DNA from: Stercorarius parasiticus
Taxonomy: Eukaryota > Chordata > Aves > Charadriiformes > Stercorariidae
Reading direction: 5' to 3'
NCBI GenBank assembly: GCA_013396915.1
Contig: VWZL01000320.1
Location: forward strand, 1,075,048 to 1,139,047
DNA length: 64,000 nucleotides
The notes under the pieces are model-generated. The model saw only the letters and a list, made by a program, of their open reading frames with translations. It had not been told where the DNA came from and ran no database searches. Positions 18,481-31,727 of the stretch are shown piece by piece (positions within the stretch are counted from its first letter, which is position 1; each line of letters begins with the position of its first letter). A program made the position numbers and the translations under genes.

Positions 18481-21400
18481 TAAGCAAACTTGTGAATGCC
18501 TCACTAAGGTAGTGCAAATCCCCGCACAGGCATTCTCATTTCAGTTGAAGCAGTATTTCAGGTCTGGTTTTAGCTGCCTGAAAGTAACTGAAAATAAGCT
18601 GCTCTTAAACTGAGCTCACTGTGTCGACATGGAGTGCATGTGTTTACTGGAATCTCATTACATTCAAACATAGTGATACAAGTCTGCAGATTAGTGCTTC
18701 CACTGAAAAGGCTGTTTAGCCTTTCAAAGGATTTTGCAGGAAAGCAAGCTGGAATACAAGCCCTTTCTGCTTGTCATTTGTAGGTTTGTGAATTTGGCTT
18801 TTATTTCTTTGTGCAAATGTGTTTTCATGCAGACATTGAAAAGCCATGACCCACTGTAAAAAGGATTACCTTGAAGAGAGATAGTAAGACTTCAGTGTAA
18901 AGGCTAGTTAATACAGAAATGCTAAATCTCTCCGTACGAAGATTATAGCACAATAAATTTTTTAACTCAAGGTACTTTCCTGACATTATAAAAACAGTCA
19001 CATATCAGAACCTCAAAATAGAAGTCTTAAAGAGAGGGGTAAAAGAAAATAAAGGAAAATGTCTGTTATTTTTTGTAGAAGGATGATATAGAATCCCTTA
19101 AAAAATGTGATTTATTTTAGCTGACATTGCAGCAAGTAGTTTAGATAACGCTTAATGACTTAGATACTATTTTTACAATCAGTATATTTCATGGGGTATT
19201 AAAGATAATAAATAAGAAAATACTTTAAAACAGATAATAGAAGACAGTAAGCAAAGCTGGAGATTTCAGTTACAGAAAGCATGACGTCTTAGTTGTGTAT
19301 AGCAATGACTTACCCTCATGAGCCACATTAGCCATCTGAGTAAGAGAAATCAAATCCTAGCCCAAAAATTCCTTTGGTGAAAAAAATAAAAAGAAGAACA
19401 GAGTTTGGGGTTTTTTTTCAGCTATACCTACAGCACCTTTCTTGTTTGTCTGTGTGGGTATGATCAGAAACACATCCAGACTTAACCCTTCTAAAACTTC
19501 CGAGACAGATAAAAGTAATATCCTTTGGGGCTAACTGGGATTTAGATTACTGCGCAAGTTAAACTGGAACAAAAATGGATTGCATCTTTTTTCATTGGTG
19601 GCTTTCTATTTTTCACTGGCCTTGGGTGAGGAAAACACTGCATTCACAATAGCTTTTATGGATTTAAGAGTACATTATTACGTATTGCACCTTCACAGGG
19701 ACCATACTTAAAAACAGGCTTAAGTGCTTGCCTTAGTTTTGAACTGAAGATACCAGAAAAACAATTTTAATCTGCTCCTGAAATTTAGCTACCTGAATTT
19801 GAATTTTCATATTTCCACGCCCAACTAGTGGAATGTAAATTAGACATCAAAGGCACCGTTTTAATGGGTGCTTATCTGGCTTAGTAACTTCAGTCTCGTT
19901 TTCAATTAGGTGCTTAAGAACCTAAATGCCATTAAAAGTAATTGTGTCTAAATTTCTTTCAGGAAAATAAAGATGGAAGGATTTATTAAAACAACAAATC
20001 CAAACTTTTAAAGAAAACATGTCTCTTCAATCTTGCCCTGAATGGAAAAAAAAAAAATGAAAGGAAATTAAATATTGTACCTTAGAATTAACGTTGAAAC
20101 TGTTCATGATAATAATAAGAAGACGTAATAGTTTATAATGGACTTCAGTCTTTTCAAGTGCTTTCTAAGAATTTTGAAGAAATGTTCGTTTCAAATGAGC
20201 ATGCCTCATTTCAAAGACGTTAATGTTGGTCAATTCCAAACTGCAACGAAATTCACCCAAAGGCTTCCTAAAAAGCAGAAGCAATGCTGTAGTAAAAGCC
20301 AGTATGTTAAGCAGGGAAATAAAGGGTGGGTGAGAGGGTTAGTGCCTCTGTAAGGAGGATTTTAAACATACTAGCTGTCTGATAAGAAGTGAGATGAGGA
20401 GAGCTATAAAAATAGGCATGAATAAGTACCGCTCTCATTACACAGATGAAGGAATGAAACTTAATGCTGAATTTAGTTGCAATAGCTAAGTTTTCAAATG
20501 ATTTCATTAAAAAGAGGTTGCAATATTTCTTCCATAGATTTCAATGAACGATTGGAGACAAACGGAAAGAATATGGGAGTTGCGTATTTGTTTTTAAAGT
20601 TGTTTTTAAAACCAAATCTATCTTGCAGTGTGATCACTGGCTATTTTTTGTTTTCTGTAGAGCTAGGATTAGGCTTTATGTGCCAATCCATCAAGTTTGG
20701 GCATTAATTACCTATGCATTTATGAGCACACTAAGGTGCTTTTATGAAAAGCAGTCTCAGAACCCCATTCAGAAGGAATTTAAGCAAATCATTTCATTGT
20801 TTTCAGGGAGATTACTCATATATGTAAAGTAAAGCCATGTCTGAAGTCTTTCTGCATTTAGATGCTTCAAAAGGACAAAGTGGTTTTCAGTCCCAGCTCT
20901 CCATAGGCAGCATCAGGACACTCTGAAGGGGAAAGGGAGAGGGATTTGCGGTGTCTTGTAGGTCATGAAATGGAGAAAAATGACAGCAAGAAAGATTAAT
21001 ACATGGCAACAAGAAAGTGTGTTGGAGTATCTGAGACTTTCGGTATTTTACTCTTTCCTGATATTAGATAATTTACTCCCTCCAGACTTAGATTACAGCC
21101 TGATTTCAGAGGGTAGAAGTTATTTTACCTTATTTAAGTCACCTGAAACATAGTCAGCTGGTATAGTTATTCAGCTTTACCCCTTGTCAATGGAGAGAAT
21201 TATGCATCTTCAGAAATCGTGCTTGTCTTTCACACCTATCATAATATCTGGGATGTTCATGACCATGAAATAAAAATAATAAAATAAAATGAGGCAATTG
21301 CTCAGAAGCAATGCATTTCAGAAACATTCCCGGATATCGATTTACATTTCTCTGAACTAGAAAGAATAAAATTATACAAATTGAATCCAAGAAGGGAAGT

Positions 21401-23144
21401 CAGGAAGCAGTATGAAATTTCAGATACAATTTAATTGTACAAGAGTTGAGACAAATTATTATCCAGCTAAAAAGAATCCTCACCAGCCTTGAGAAAAAAC
21501 ATGAACTTAGGTACTGCTGTTAAACTCGGATTTTAGTGTTCAGACTCCTTGAAACGTGACAGCGCACACATGTATGTCTGTTAGAAGCATTTGGTCTTCT
21601 TCCTTAGACATTGTCATCTAAGACAGTAGATCAAATCCCCGTGTTGAAAATTATTTCTGCGTATCTAAGTATAAATGGCTAAAAACTAATGTGATGGCAA
21701 GGTAGAGGTGGTGGAGAGGTAGGAGCACAGCAGAAAGAAAAAAGCATCTGGACATCGTAAGGTAGAGCAAGTCTGATCTATTTTACATCCTGTTATTGTC
21801 ACCTCATTTTCTGTTTGCAGCTCACACTTAGTAATTTTCTACCAGGAATCTTCTATTGCCCTTTAGCTGCTCTATGTAGGCATGTATCCTCATCGTGGCA
21901 CAATTTGTAATAAATGAGTTTTTATCTTCTTATGTTAGTTAAGAAGATTAACAGTGCAGAATTTAAAACCTGTGACCAAAATTTGATGAAATGTCTTAAA
22001 ATTAATGACATTTAAGATAGAAAGAGGCTTCTGAATACCAAGAGACAAAATCCAGACAGCAGGAAAATCAGGTTAAACCATTCTATCTGAAGCCATTTCA
22101 CAAAAAGGAGAGGAAATGTGTGACATATGGTATCAAGTGAGGCACTTGAAGTTGAGTCTAAAAACGTTTAAAAAGACAGCTGTAAGTTTGCATGATTAAA
22201 AAGGGAAAGGAAGGATATTGTGATACATCAAGAAACAAGGAAGAGTTATGAAACCAGAGGTGGACTTGTTGGATGTTTGTTTGCTTTTCTTATCCAGTGG
22301 TTTCTAATGTTTTTATTCAATTTATCTTCAAATTCAACCTCCACCTCGATCTTCCGTTCTGTTTCTCCCTGTGACATCAGCGCTGGCTATTAACACAAAA
22401 ACTGGGTGGATCTTTGAACCTTGAAACCAAATCAAAGAACAATTTCGGGAAGAGATAATTACCTATCAGCTCTTCTTCCCTCCGATATGTTTAAACAGAT
22501 TAGATTATTTTAATAAGAGTTGGATGTGATGGGAACATTTTAGAATAATATTGTCACGTGATTCTCCACTGACTGTATTTGAATCATAAAAGTCAGTTTA
22601 AAAAAAAAAACCTCAAACTTACCTCCCTCTCTTAAATTGTGTGGTATGCATTTTATCTGATCTTTATTCTAAGTTAAATGACCTATTTCTTTTTAATTTT
22701 TGTTTATACGAGTGTTTAGCTATTTAATATTAAGTTGCTTTAGAGCTGGTAATCTGAGAGAGGGATTTTTTGCTTTCACTGCTAGTTCTTCTAAAATGCA
22801 AGCGAATAAAAACCAAGTGGCTATTTTCATAGGGCAATTCGTCCGTGCATTGGGAACGCAACAGAGATATTCCTTGGGAACTGCAGGGAGACTAAAGGCT
22901 AACTGGGCACAAGAGCTGATGCACTCTCCCCATCACAAGTGATGCTTACCAGTTTTCCTTGGCACATTGTGCGCAGCTTTGCATGCGCTGAGTAAGCTAA
23001 GCTGCCATTAGCTTTACTGGGATTTGAGGCAGGACTATATACTTTTGTTTATGGCACTGGACGAGGCTCAGGAACTAGAACATTAGCTTTTTGCTTTGGC
23101 ATCGATTTCCTGGCTAAATTACCTAATTTCTCTCTGCCTCATTT

Positions 23145-23722
23145 CATAAGAACAGTCAAATCTGTTCAGACCAAAAGCTCATTTAGCCCAGTATCTCAGT
23201 TCTCACAAGGGCCCATAATGGATGCCAGTGGAAGAGAATAAGGCGGCGAGCATGCAGCAGCGCTTAGTGATATAGTTAGTCTCCCAGGCTCCAGCACTCG
23301 TTGTTCAGGGATTTCCTGAACCAGGGATGGAATCTCTGTGTTTAATGCTTTTCAGTGACTTGGTTTTGATGAATTAGTACTGGCATTTCTTGAGCTCATA
23401 TATCTTTCAAGTATCCACAACATCCCATGCCCTACAAATTGTAACATGTGAACAACATCCCTTTATTTTGTTTTAAAGCTTCTACCTGCCAGTTTCTCAT
23501 TTTAGAACAAACTGTGAACAGTCTTCTTTTCTTCATATCCCTTCCAGTGTGCTGTATGCTTTCTAAGTTAGAGGACTGTAACTTCATGCAGTACAGAAAA
23601 CGCAGGAGTGCCATGCTTTTATAGAGGCATAAAGATGCTGTTGGTTTTGTTCTTTATTTCTTTCCTTGAAACTCCTAAGATTAAACTTGGCTTTTTGACT
23701 GCTACTGGGCATTGACCTCATT
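23145..23722 (-). mobile_element. Ancient CR1/L3-type LINE fragment, 3' part, antisense
   Basis: The + strand carries, in the expected order, several stretches I recognise from the antisense reading of old CR1-superfamily LINEs in sauropsids. These are a segment like 'cagaccaaaagctcatttag' followed by CCCAGTATC near 23180, a CACAACATCC block near 23417, a TTTTAAAGCTTCTACCTGCC block near 23470, a TTTTATAGAGGCATAAAGAT block near 23617, and GGCTTTTTGACTGCTACTGG near 23690. The order implies the element is on the minus strand with its 3' end at the left. It is heavily diverged and has no open frame, so it is a dead remnant. The family assignment comes from memory of repeat consensus sequences and was not searched. 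Confidence 0.62.
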
Positions 23723-25879
23723 CATAAAAAATAAAATAAAATTTTAAAAAATCTTGTTCTTGATCTATAAAATGAGGTACTATAATAGTGGTTGCAAAAT
23801 TACTTTCAGTAAGAAGGATACAGAAGGAAACAGTGCCAGAAAGTCCTCAAATTAAATATACAAGTTGTTCTGGTTTATTCTAGCTGCTTTCAGTCAGTAA
23901 TATGAGATTTTATCTCTTAACTTTGACAAATAAAACATTTTCAGGCAGAAATGTAGTTTTAAAATTCCTGTTTCTTTAATCTATACAAAAAGCCATGCTT
24001 CTTCTGGTCTTTTGAGGCCTTCATCAGACACCACTGAAAGATGAGAGGAGAGTGCCATAGACTGAATGGGCTTCGGAGCAGATGCTTAGTCACTGATATA
24101 AGAATAAAATGCCAGTCCTGCAGTTTGACTTCTCTGCTACCGCTAACACCTCCTGAAACAGGAAGACAGCTGGGCTATTATATTTCAGATTCCATTTGTA
24201 AGCGTTAATTTTAATGCCTGCATACAAAAGAAAAGGAAAGGGGAAAGATACATTTCATTCCCACAGCTTTGCTGTGCATCTCTAAATGTGTGGTATGGGA
24301 CTGGTGGGCCTTGCTGGCCCTCGTGAGACACTTCTTACAAGGAAACTCCAGCATCATTGCAGATGTTTGGTCACTTTTCCTACAAGACCGTACCTCTGAG
24401 TTCTTCCCTTTCTGAGGGACTTACAAACCAATTATAGTTGACAACGTTTTGAAAACTGCCTCCTATTTCTCAGGGGCCTGTAATCAGCATTCAAATCTTA
24501 GGTAAACAAAGTTTCATCTATATAGAAAAGATAAGCTCAGCAGAGTTCAGAAGGTGCCTCAAACAGCACAAACACCTTTGCCTGTTGAAATGTTTACATC
24601 CGAGGTGATAGAAAGCTGAGCAGCATTATCTTGCAGATGGTCTGAGAAGATTTTAATATATAAATACAAAGGCATGTGTTTTTTCCCTACCAATTAGGAT
24701 CAAATTTTCTGTATCCAGGGCTAACTGGATAAGTATGGAAACACTCCAGTTGTAAAACTAAGACAAGATGGTTTAGAAGCAGCCCAATGACATAAAATTT
24801 GTGTTTATATTGTGGATGTACAAAAAACACATGGATCCTTCTGGTATTCATCCTGCATGATAATCTCCAAAATGGATTTTTTCTCTAGTCATATTGGCTT
24901 TCACTGGGGTTGCACAAGCATCACTGAGGAGAGAACGCAGCTCATTGTCTAAAGGTGCTTTTGTTTATGGATAACAAATTAAAAGGGTGATTTGGCACAG
25001 CAGGTGAGATGATTAATATTTCAGGTCTTATTATTTTTGTTTGGGCATGTATGTGTTTATGTGTAATTACACATTTCAAGGATCAACAGCTAAGTGCAGT
25101 TAAACATTTAACGTTTATCTGCATAAATGCAAATGAAGCTTGCATTTCAGTCAGATATTCTAAAACAAATAATCAGTATGGATTAAGGACACATGATTTT
25201 TCTTCTCAGTGTTTATTGCGGTTAATTTAATGATGACAAAAAGCAGAAGGGTGATGGTACAGATGCAAGTTTAGAAGTCGTATATTCATCAATTCAAACC
25301 TTTGAAATTGATGGTGACGGAGAACAACTGTTTTAATTCATAGTCATTTGGAAGGATTTGCTGTGACCTCGAGTTAACATGTAAACATGGCAAGGGATAT
25401 GAGAAAGATTCCTCTGGCGTTCACTGAACTCAAGGGGAATCTTCCATTGACTTCAGTGGGTGTCAGGTTGAAGCTCTGAGAGCAGGGCCTGAGAAGACAT
25501 GCACGAAGGTCTCAGGGATCACACTGCATTTGGGATGGCATCGCTCTTAGTTGCAGTCTGTAGGGTTTATTGTTACAGTCCTTAACCCTCCTCTGAGCAC
25601 AGACAGGTCCTGCCTAACCCAATTCATGACCATAACCACTCTACGCTGTGGCTGTGATCTGGTGGTGGGTGACAAAACGTGAAGTAATCTGAATGTCATC
25701 TTTCTTTCTCAAAAAAAGCTGAATGACTTAATAATTTGGATTCCATTAAAATTGTCTACAGAAAATTATCCCAGAAATCAACAGAACTTTAAGGAGAACG
25801 ACTTCTTTCCTGCAAGAGGTTGGTGTGTTTGTTAGTTTGCTTCAATCGACAAAGTTCATCTATATTATACTGTACAAGT

Positions 25880-25921
25880 CTACACTACGCTACACTACAC
25901 TACACTACACTACACTACACT
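25880..25921. repeat. CTACA pentanucleotide microsatellite
   Basis: About eight tandem copies of CTACA are present, the second copy carrying an A to G change. The remaining copies are perfect, so the array is probably length-variable between individuals. Confidence 0.95.
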
Positions 25922-28784
25922 GTGATCCTTCTGGGTGAAACAGCCAGGATTTTGAGCCAAAGTTCTGTTAAATGAAAAGCAGCATTTCTTCTTTGAAAAT
26001 ACGAATATCAGTAATTAAGTTATCTGGTTGGATGCTGATTAGCCCCACTGACACTGTGCGTTCCTACTTATGAGTGAACATATACAGACACATGAGCTGA
26101 GTGTATTGCATATTCTTGCCAGCGTTGCTGACTCTCTCCCCTTCTGGGGACTCCTGGGTGCTAGAAAAGCAGGCAAGATAGTGACTGAAGAAGTGAATTT
26201 TAATATATTTTTTTCAGTCACCCTGTATCAAAAACACTTAAATCCATCTGTTTCTGTCTCAGCAAAGTTTTTTTTGCACTGGGAAAAGAATATCAAACAT
26301 TCTTAACTTTTTTAATAAAAAACCCCAACCTGTATGAGAAACGCATTGCTCTTAAACACAGTGCCATGAGGAATAATTGCAGCTTGTCACAGAGAGAGGT
26401 TATAATTATGTCTACTGTTAGTTATGTCTCCATGTGCACAATAGAAGTGAGCTTTTCAAATACCTTGTTCTCTAATGCAATACCGGTTATTAACATGTTG
26501 AGGATATTATTTTTGCTAATGATGAAAAATAAAATGAGGCTGCAGAAGGGCTGGGTGGTGTCACACTGAAAGCAAGTGGAGGGAACAAAGACGAAAGAGA
26601 AGTGCTTACTGCAGAGATTTCAGATCTAAGCTTTGCCTCAGGAAAAGCAAAATTGCCCAAAGGGTCAGAATTTCAGCTTCTGTATTCCAGACCTTGTTTA
26701 TGTTTTGGGGTTTTTTTTAAGTCTGAATATGTATCGAACACTGGGCTAGACCTGACACTTTGCAGGCTTCTCTGAGTGAAATGTTGCAGATAGATTGCAG
26801 TTTCTAGCAAAAACCTCAAAGCTTAATAGTTGTTACAGTAGTTGCTGTGGGTGTAATTCTCTGTCTCTTCTTTGTTACTTGCATAAATTCTCTCTAAGCA
26901 TGCTCACTAGGTCTTATTTTAGAGAAAAAGAGTTCATAATATTTTTCTAGGCTTGCTCCTTATTCTCCTCATTAGAGTCAGATTTTGGAAGCCTTTAGTT
27001 AGGACGTGCTCATGTTAGAGATTTCTCCATGCTAGGCGTTAAAAAGCAGATAGGCTAAAAAGCAATGCAGACATATTCCTTAATTTTCACAAGTAACTAA
27101 CAGTTTCGAGTATCAGAATTTTAAATTGCCCGAGAAGGTATTCGGTGAAAATCAGAGCCCTTGAGCAAGTCTTAAATTGGGTGCCCAACTTGGGAGCATG
27201 CAAAATCACTTGGGAAATTAGAAAATCTTGGCCATATGCTTATATGTTAACTCCACTTGACTAAGTCTTTTCTATAGGTTGCTTCCCCAATTTGCAGTTG
27301 TTTTAGTGTTGTAAATAAGATACCCTTGACTCAGACATGAAAGTTCCTCGGGAAAACTGGAGAACCTTTTGCTTGTTAAACAGCACCCTAATTATAGAAG
27401 CAATTTTACAAACAATCCCCTGAGGGAAGCATTTTCGTACTCATCAGGAAGGCTCTTGAATAAAATAACACCTTTGCTAACTTCATTTATTTACAACAGG
27501 ACACAAGACTGAGACTGGGTTAGATTTATTGCCATTACATCACTGATGCTCAGTAATTCATAAAACATTGGGTCTAGGAGTTAGCACTGCTGTTATTTCC
27601 TCTGATGCCTGACCTCACCACAGTCTAATAACATACAGGAAATCCAGAAGACAAAGGGGGAAAGCAGTGGTCTTGAATGCTAAAAATAACCATAGAAAAC
27701 TAGTACAATCGTGTAATAGAGTATGGCCCAATAATTTATTTAACATAATAGGAGATTCTGCTAAAGCTATTAGAATCTGTTCCAAATGTTTCTAATGGAA
27801 AATATGTTGGGGGCAAGAATAAGAACACTTAAAGAATTGAGACTTTTAGGTTATGCAGTTCAGTTACGTGTACGGGTTTTAGGTTTGTATATCTTATTGC
27901 TTACATATGCAGACCACTTAATAACTTGACTAGAACAGACAGTCATTGTATGGTGGTTATATTTCCAGAGGTCATCCTATAGGAGCCAGACGGCGATCTT
28001 AGGTGATGTATTACACTTGACAACCCAGAAAGTTGCAATACAAAGACATTCTAATTCTCAGTGTCCTCTGAGAATTGTTCAATATCCTTGATGGTATCTA
28101 GTGTCTGGTATGCCATTGGGATGACATTTTTGGTGTCTTTACTAATCAGTCAAGCTTAACATGTCATTCATGTTAACTGTGTTTGGTTTGGTTTGGGTGG
28201 GTGGTTTTTTTTTTCCTAATCATTCTATATTTGCAAGTTTTTCTAAAGGAATAAATAGTATAATGACACTATAATGAAATTCCTTGATATTTCTCATATC
28301 TGCTGATTTATTTTTGTTATTCAGAATTAGAACGATATTTTATCCAAAATCTTAATTTAGGCAGTGCTTTAAAATTGGTACAAATAGGTACCTGACATCA
28401 TTAGGGTAAAAAACCAACAAACTAAAACCCGAAAAACTATTGCATGAAAATGAGATAAGTGTGGTGTCTTTAGCTCGTGAAATATTGCAAAACCAAGTTC
28501 ACAAACGTATACTTCTTTTTTGAACAGCTGCTCAGTTTGACTGTGCCTGCCCTCCTTTTATTTACATATGTTGCACAGTTATTTGAAATAGGCTATTCTT
28601 TAGATAAATACCAATATTAGTATGCAAACTAGTATGCTCAGGTGTGAACAAGTCTTCACTATTTGACATTGACACTTGGTTTGTCTTCCAATCAGAAGCA
28701 GAAGCACTTACAGATGATAAACTAGGAATAATGAATAGACTGAACCAGCTGTTCCTGAACAGCCCGTTTGGCCACGTTTTCCCT

Positions 28785-28841
28785 TTCATTAAATTCATTA
28801 AATTCATTAAATTATAATTAGATAGACAGATAGATAGATAG
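28785..28841. repeat. TTCATTAAA triplet repeat followed by GATA microsatellite
   Basis: Three perfect copies of the 9-mer TTCATTAAA occupy 28785-28811. A short AT spacer and an imperfect GATA array (one GACA unit) follow at 28820-28841. The two simple repeats are almost adjacent. Confidence 0.9.
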
Positions 28842-29732
28842 GAAACATTTTGCTTTTTTGCAAAGGTTTATAGTAACTTAATAAATATTAATTCATTTCA
28901 TTTCAGAAGAAAGCAGAGAAATATGGGACTTTTGTTGAGATTTGGCTGAAAGAGAGCTATTGAGAGGGTGAGCTCTCCAAATTCAGCTTAGTCTAGGGAG
29001 ATGAGTTTTCAAAACTTGTGCTTACCAGAGTTGTCTACTGCATCTTAAGGCATCTTCTGAACATCATAAACCCAGAAAACTTTCCAGTAGGAGTCACATG
29101 TTGGGGTAAAAGGAGAAACAGAAATCAAGAGCTCTGTTCTGTTTTATTAATCTACAGAATGAAGCATGGAGCTGGAAGTCATCTCAACAGGTCTTTTATC
29201 TCAATACCAGAAATAAGATTTTCAGGTACCAAAATGTCAGTGAATATCTACAAGTAGGGTGGCTTAGCGGAAAGAGTGTTTCTTGTCTGTGAAAAAGAGG
29301 GCACAGATGAATGCAGAGACTGTTTGAGAGGTCTTGCAGTGACTAGGAATCTGGGCAAGCTGCCTGAGGGCAGGCCCAGAGAGGTGGGCAGATCTTCGGA
29401 GATCGTGATCAGTTTTGCAGGTAAACACTTTTCAATAAAGTTCCTTCTCCATCCCCTTTAGCACAGCACAGCGGCCCAAGAGAGTTTCAGTTCCAGGTCC
29501 TACAGAAGCTGGAGACCTTTCTTTGGGAACCGCATTTTACTAAAGATTTGTCACTTAGAGTGATTTCCCACAGGGTTTTAAAACTGGTTTCCGATAACTC
29601 AATTCTATTAAGCCTCAAGTTGGAAAAACAAAACATAATAAAGGTGTTGCAGAGCCCAGTATCCTCCAAATGTGTGCAGGTAAAAACCCTATAGCATATG
29701 GAGCCTGAACAGTCAGAAGCCCATTGTATGCA

Positions 29733-29781
29733 TTTCTTTTATTTTTCTTTTTTTTCTCTTTTTTCTTTATTCTTTTTTTTT
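29733..29781. repeat. T-rich pyrimidine tract
   Basis: About 50 bases are almost entirely T with scattered C and A. It is low-complexity sequence; the long open frames that cross it are compositional artefacts. Confidence 0.85.
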
Positions 29782-30306
29782 TAATAATTAATGATTTAAA
29801 ACAGTTGCATTATTGCTACAATCACTTTTCACCTATTTCCCCAATGGTTACCACTTGCCTCAACATTTACATTTGTTTCAATATTTGTATTTTTTGCATA
29901 ATTTCTCACATTATATTTATTTGCACTTGCATTTTTTTAAAAATAAAGCATTCCATGGGGATGACTTTAATAAAAGTTTCTTATTAAAAGTTCCATAACA
30001 GCATGATTCCCAAACCTGAAACCAAAGTCCTCATATTTAACAGTTTTCATGACTCAATAGATTAAGTGTGAAATAGGAAATATAATAATAATAACAACAT
30101 AGCCATATCCTGCGCAGTTGTTCCACTTAAAATTATTCTTGAAAAGTAACACAATTCATAAATAAATCATTTCTCATAGAGTGAACTGTACTTAAAAGAC
30201 TCTGTGAAATATCCTTGATATAGTCATAAAATGTGTGCACAGAAAGTTGTATTGGGCCAGAGGAAAATCAAAAATTCACTGAAATTAATATACTGGAGGG
30301 GACAGG

Positions 30307-30331
30307 AAAAAAAAAAAAAAGGAAAAAAAAA
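30307..30331. repeat. A-rich tract
   Basis: Fourteen A residues, GG, then nine A residues form this tract. It may be a decayed poly(A) tail, but no recognisable retroposon body precedes it. Confidence 0.8.
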
Positions 30332-31515
30332 CCCTAGCAGCAAAACCATCAGCATCTGTTTTCAAAGTCAGGTGTCTCCAATCAGCTGCCTCAGCAGTGT
30401 TCATTTCATAAAGACTCTTAGCTCAGACCTAAATTCACATGGAGGTTCCTCTCTGGTCAATGACGGGAGATCTTGCCCTTGCGAACTGCAGTTCTGAGTC
30501 GGTCTGACTCGTCGTTCAGAAGAACCTGTTGCTTTCTGCTGACTATGACAGGGGCAGCAAATTTAGCCACCCCAGTTAATGCCTCTATGTAGAAGGGATA
30601 GATCCAAACCTTAACGCATCTGAATTATTTTCTCTGAGTGGGAAGTGGGGCTTTTCCTTTTTTTCCTACCAACACTGAATAATCCAGAGAACACAATATT
30701 TCAATGCCAGCAACTTCTGACTCAGTAAGAGACATTGATATCGTCCTTAAAATGCTCCAAATGGATACTCCTTCCTGGTGCGTTGTCATACTCCGAACAG
30801 TCCACTCTGGCAGTCTTTTTGAGTTATTTTTTCTGGGATTTTGGGGTGGTTTGGGTTTTGGGTTTTTTTCCCCCCTTTGACCTCTTTGTCTTATAAAGTG
30901 CTTCATGGTAGCACAATGGAGTCTGTGAAAACAGCAAGGGAAATGTTAATATCAAGAATGCTCACAGCTGTGGCCAGCTCTACCTTTTTTTATTAAACAA
31001 AGGATGTGTTAGTTCCTAAGGCTCTTGGCATCTTGAATATTTCTGGTCCATCCCACGTTATTGTTCAGCAGCTTGTTGTGGAGATCAGGAAGATACCCTG
31101 GAGATGTGCTGCATTCTATTTATGGTTTGGGGGTTACAAGAGTAAGGATATGAGTTCCTTCAGTCGCACTAGAGCATCTGGGGAGCATCACTGCTGTCAA
31201 ACCCCTCTACGTCTTCCATGTCTTATAATTTAAACCAGTAATACCTTCTTAGTAGCTGTGCACACTCCATCGACACAGACTCTTCAGATCAATTGCTTGC
31301 TCTGCATTGATTCGTTATTGACCACCAATGGTTTCACTGCATTAGGCTCTGCGCTTCTGGGATGGTTTGTGTGTGAATTGACAGAAAAGTTACAGGGAAA
31401 AAATCACCCTGAAATTCAGCAGTCAGTGATGTCCATTCTGGTAGGTTAGCTCTTCCCCACTGACCACACGTTTTCTCACAAGCCAGAAATAGTACTGAGC
31501 TGTGAAAGAAGATAC

Positions 31516-31554
31516 TTTTATTTTATTTTATTTTACTTTATTTTATTTTATTTA
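31516..31554. repeat. TTTTA pentanucleotide microsatellite
   Basis: About eight copies of TTTTA with one C substitution in the middle (CTTTA). An A run on the + strand follows directly at about 31559-31567. Confidence 0.92.
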
Positions 31555-31670
31555 TACCAAAAAAAAAGTTGTATGCTTTCGTCTTTCTTGTCCTTGTTTT
31601 GTTGAGACAGTTCTGGATGGGCTAGCTGCTGACAGAGATACAAAAAATGGTTAAAAAAGTTATCATACTG

Positions 31671-31727
31671 GGTATATATGTATATGTGGGTATACAGTTG
31701 GTATATATATATTTATAGGTATATATC
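31671..31727. repeat. TA/GTATA-rich low-complexity stretch
   Basis: This is an alternation of GTATATA and TATATG units with interruptions. It can form several alternative hairpins and is likely variable in length. Confidence 0.75.

Noticed and set aside
25880..25921. CRISPR-like repeat array
   Set aside because: The CTACA units are contiguous with no spacers; this is a simple microsatellite in vertebrate DNA.
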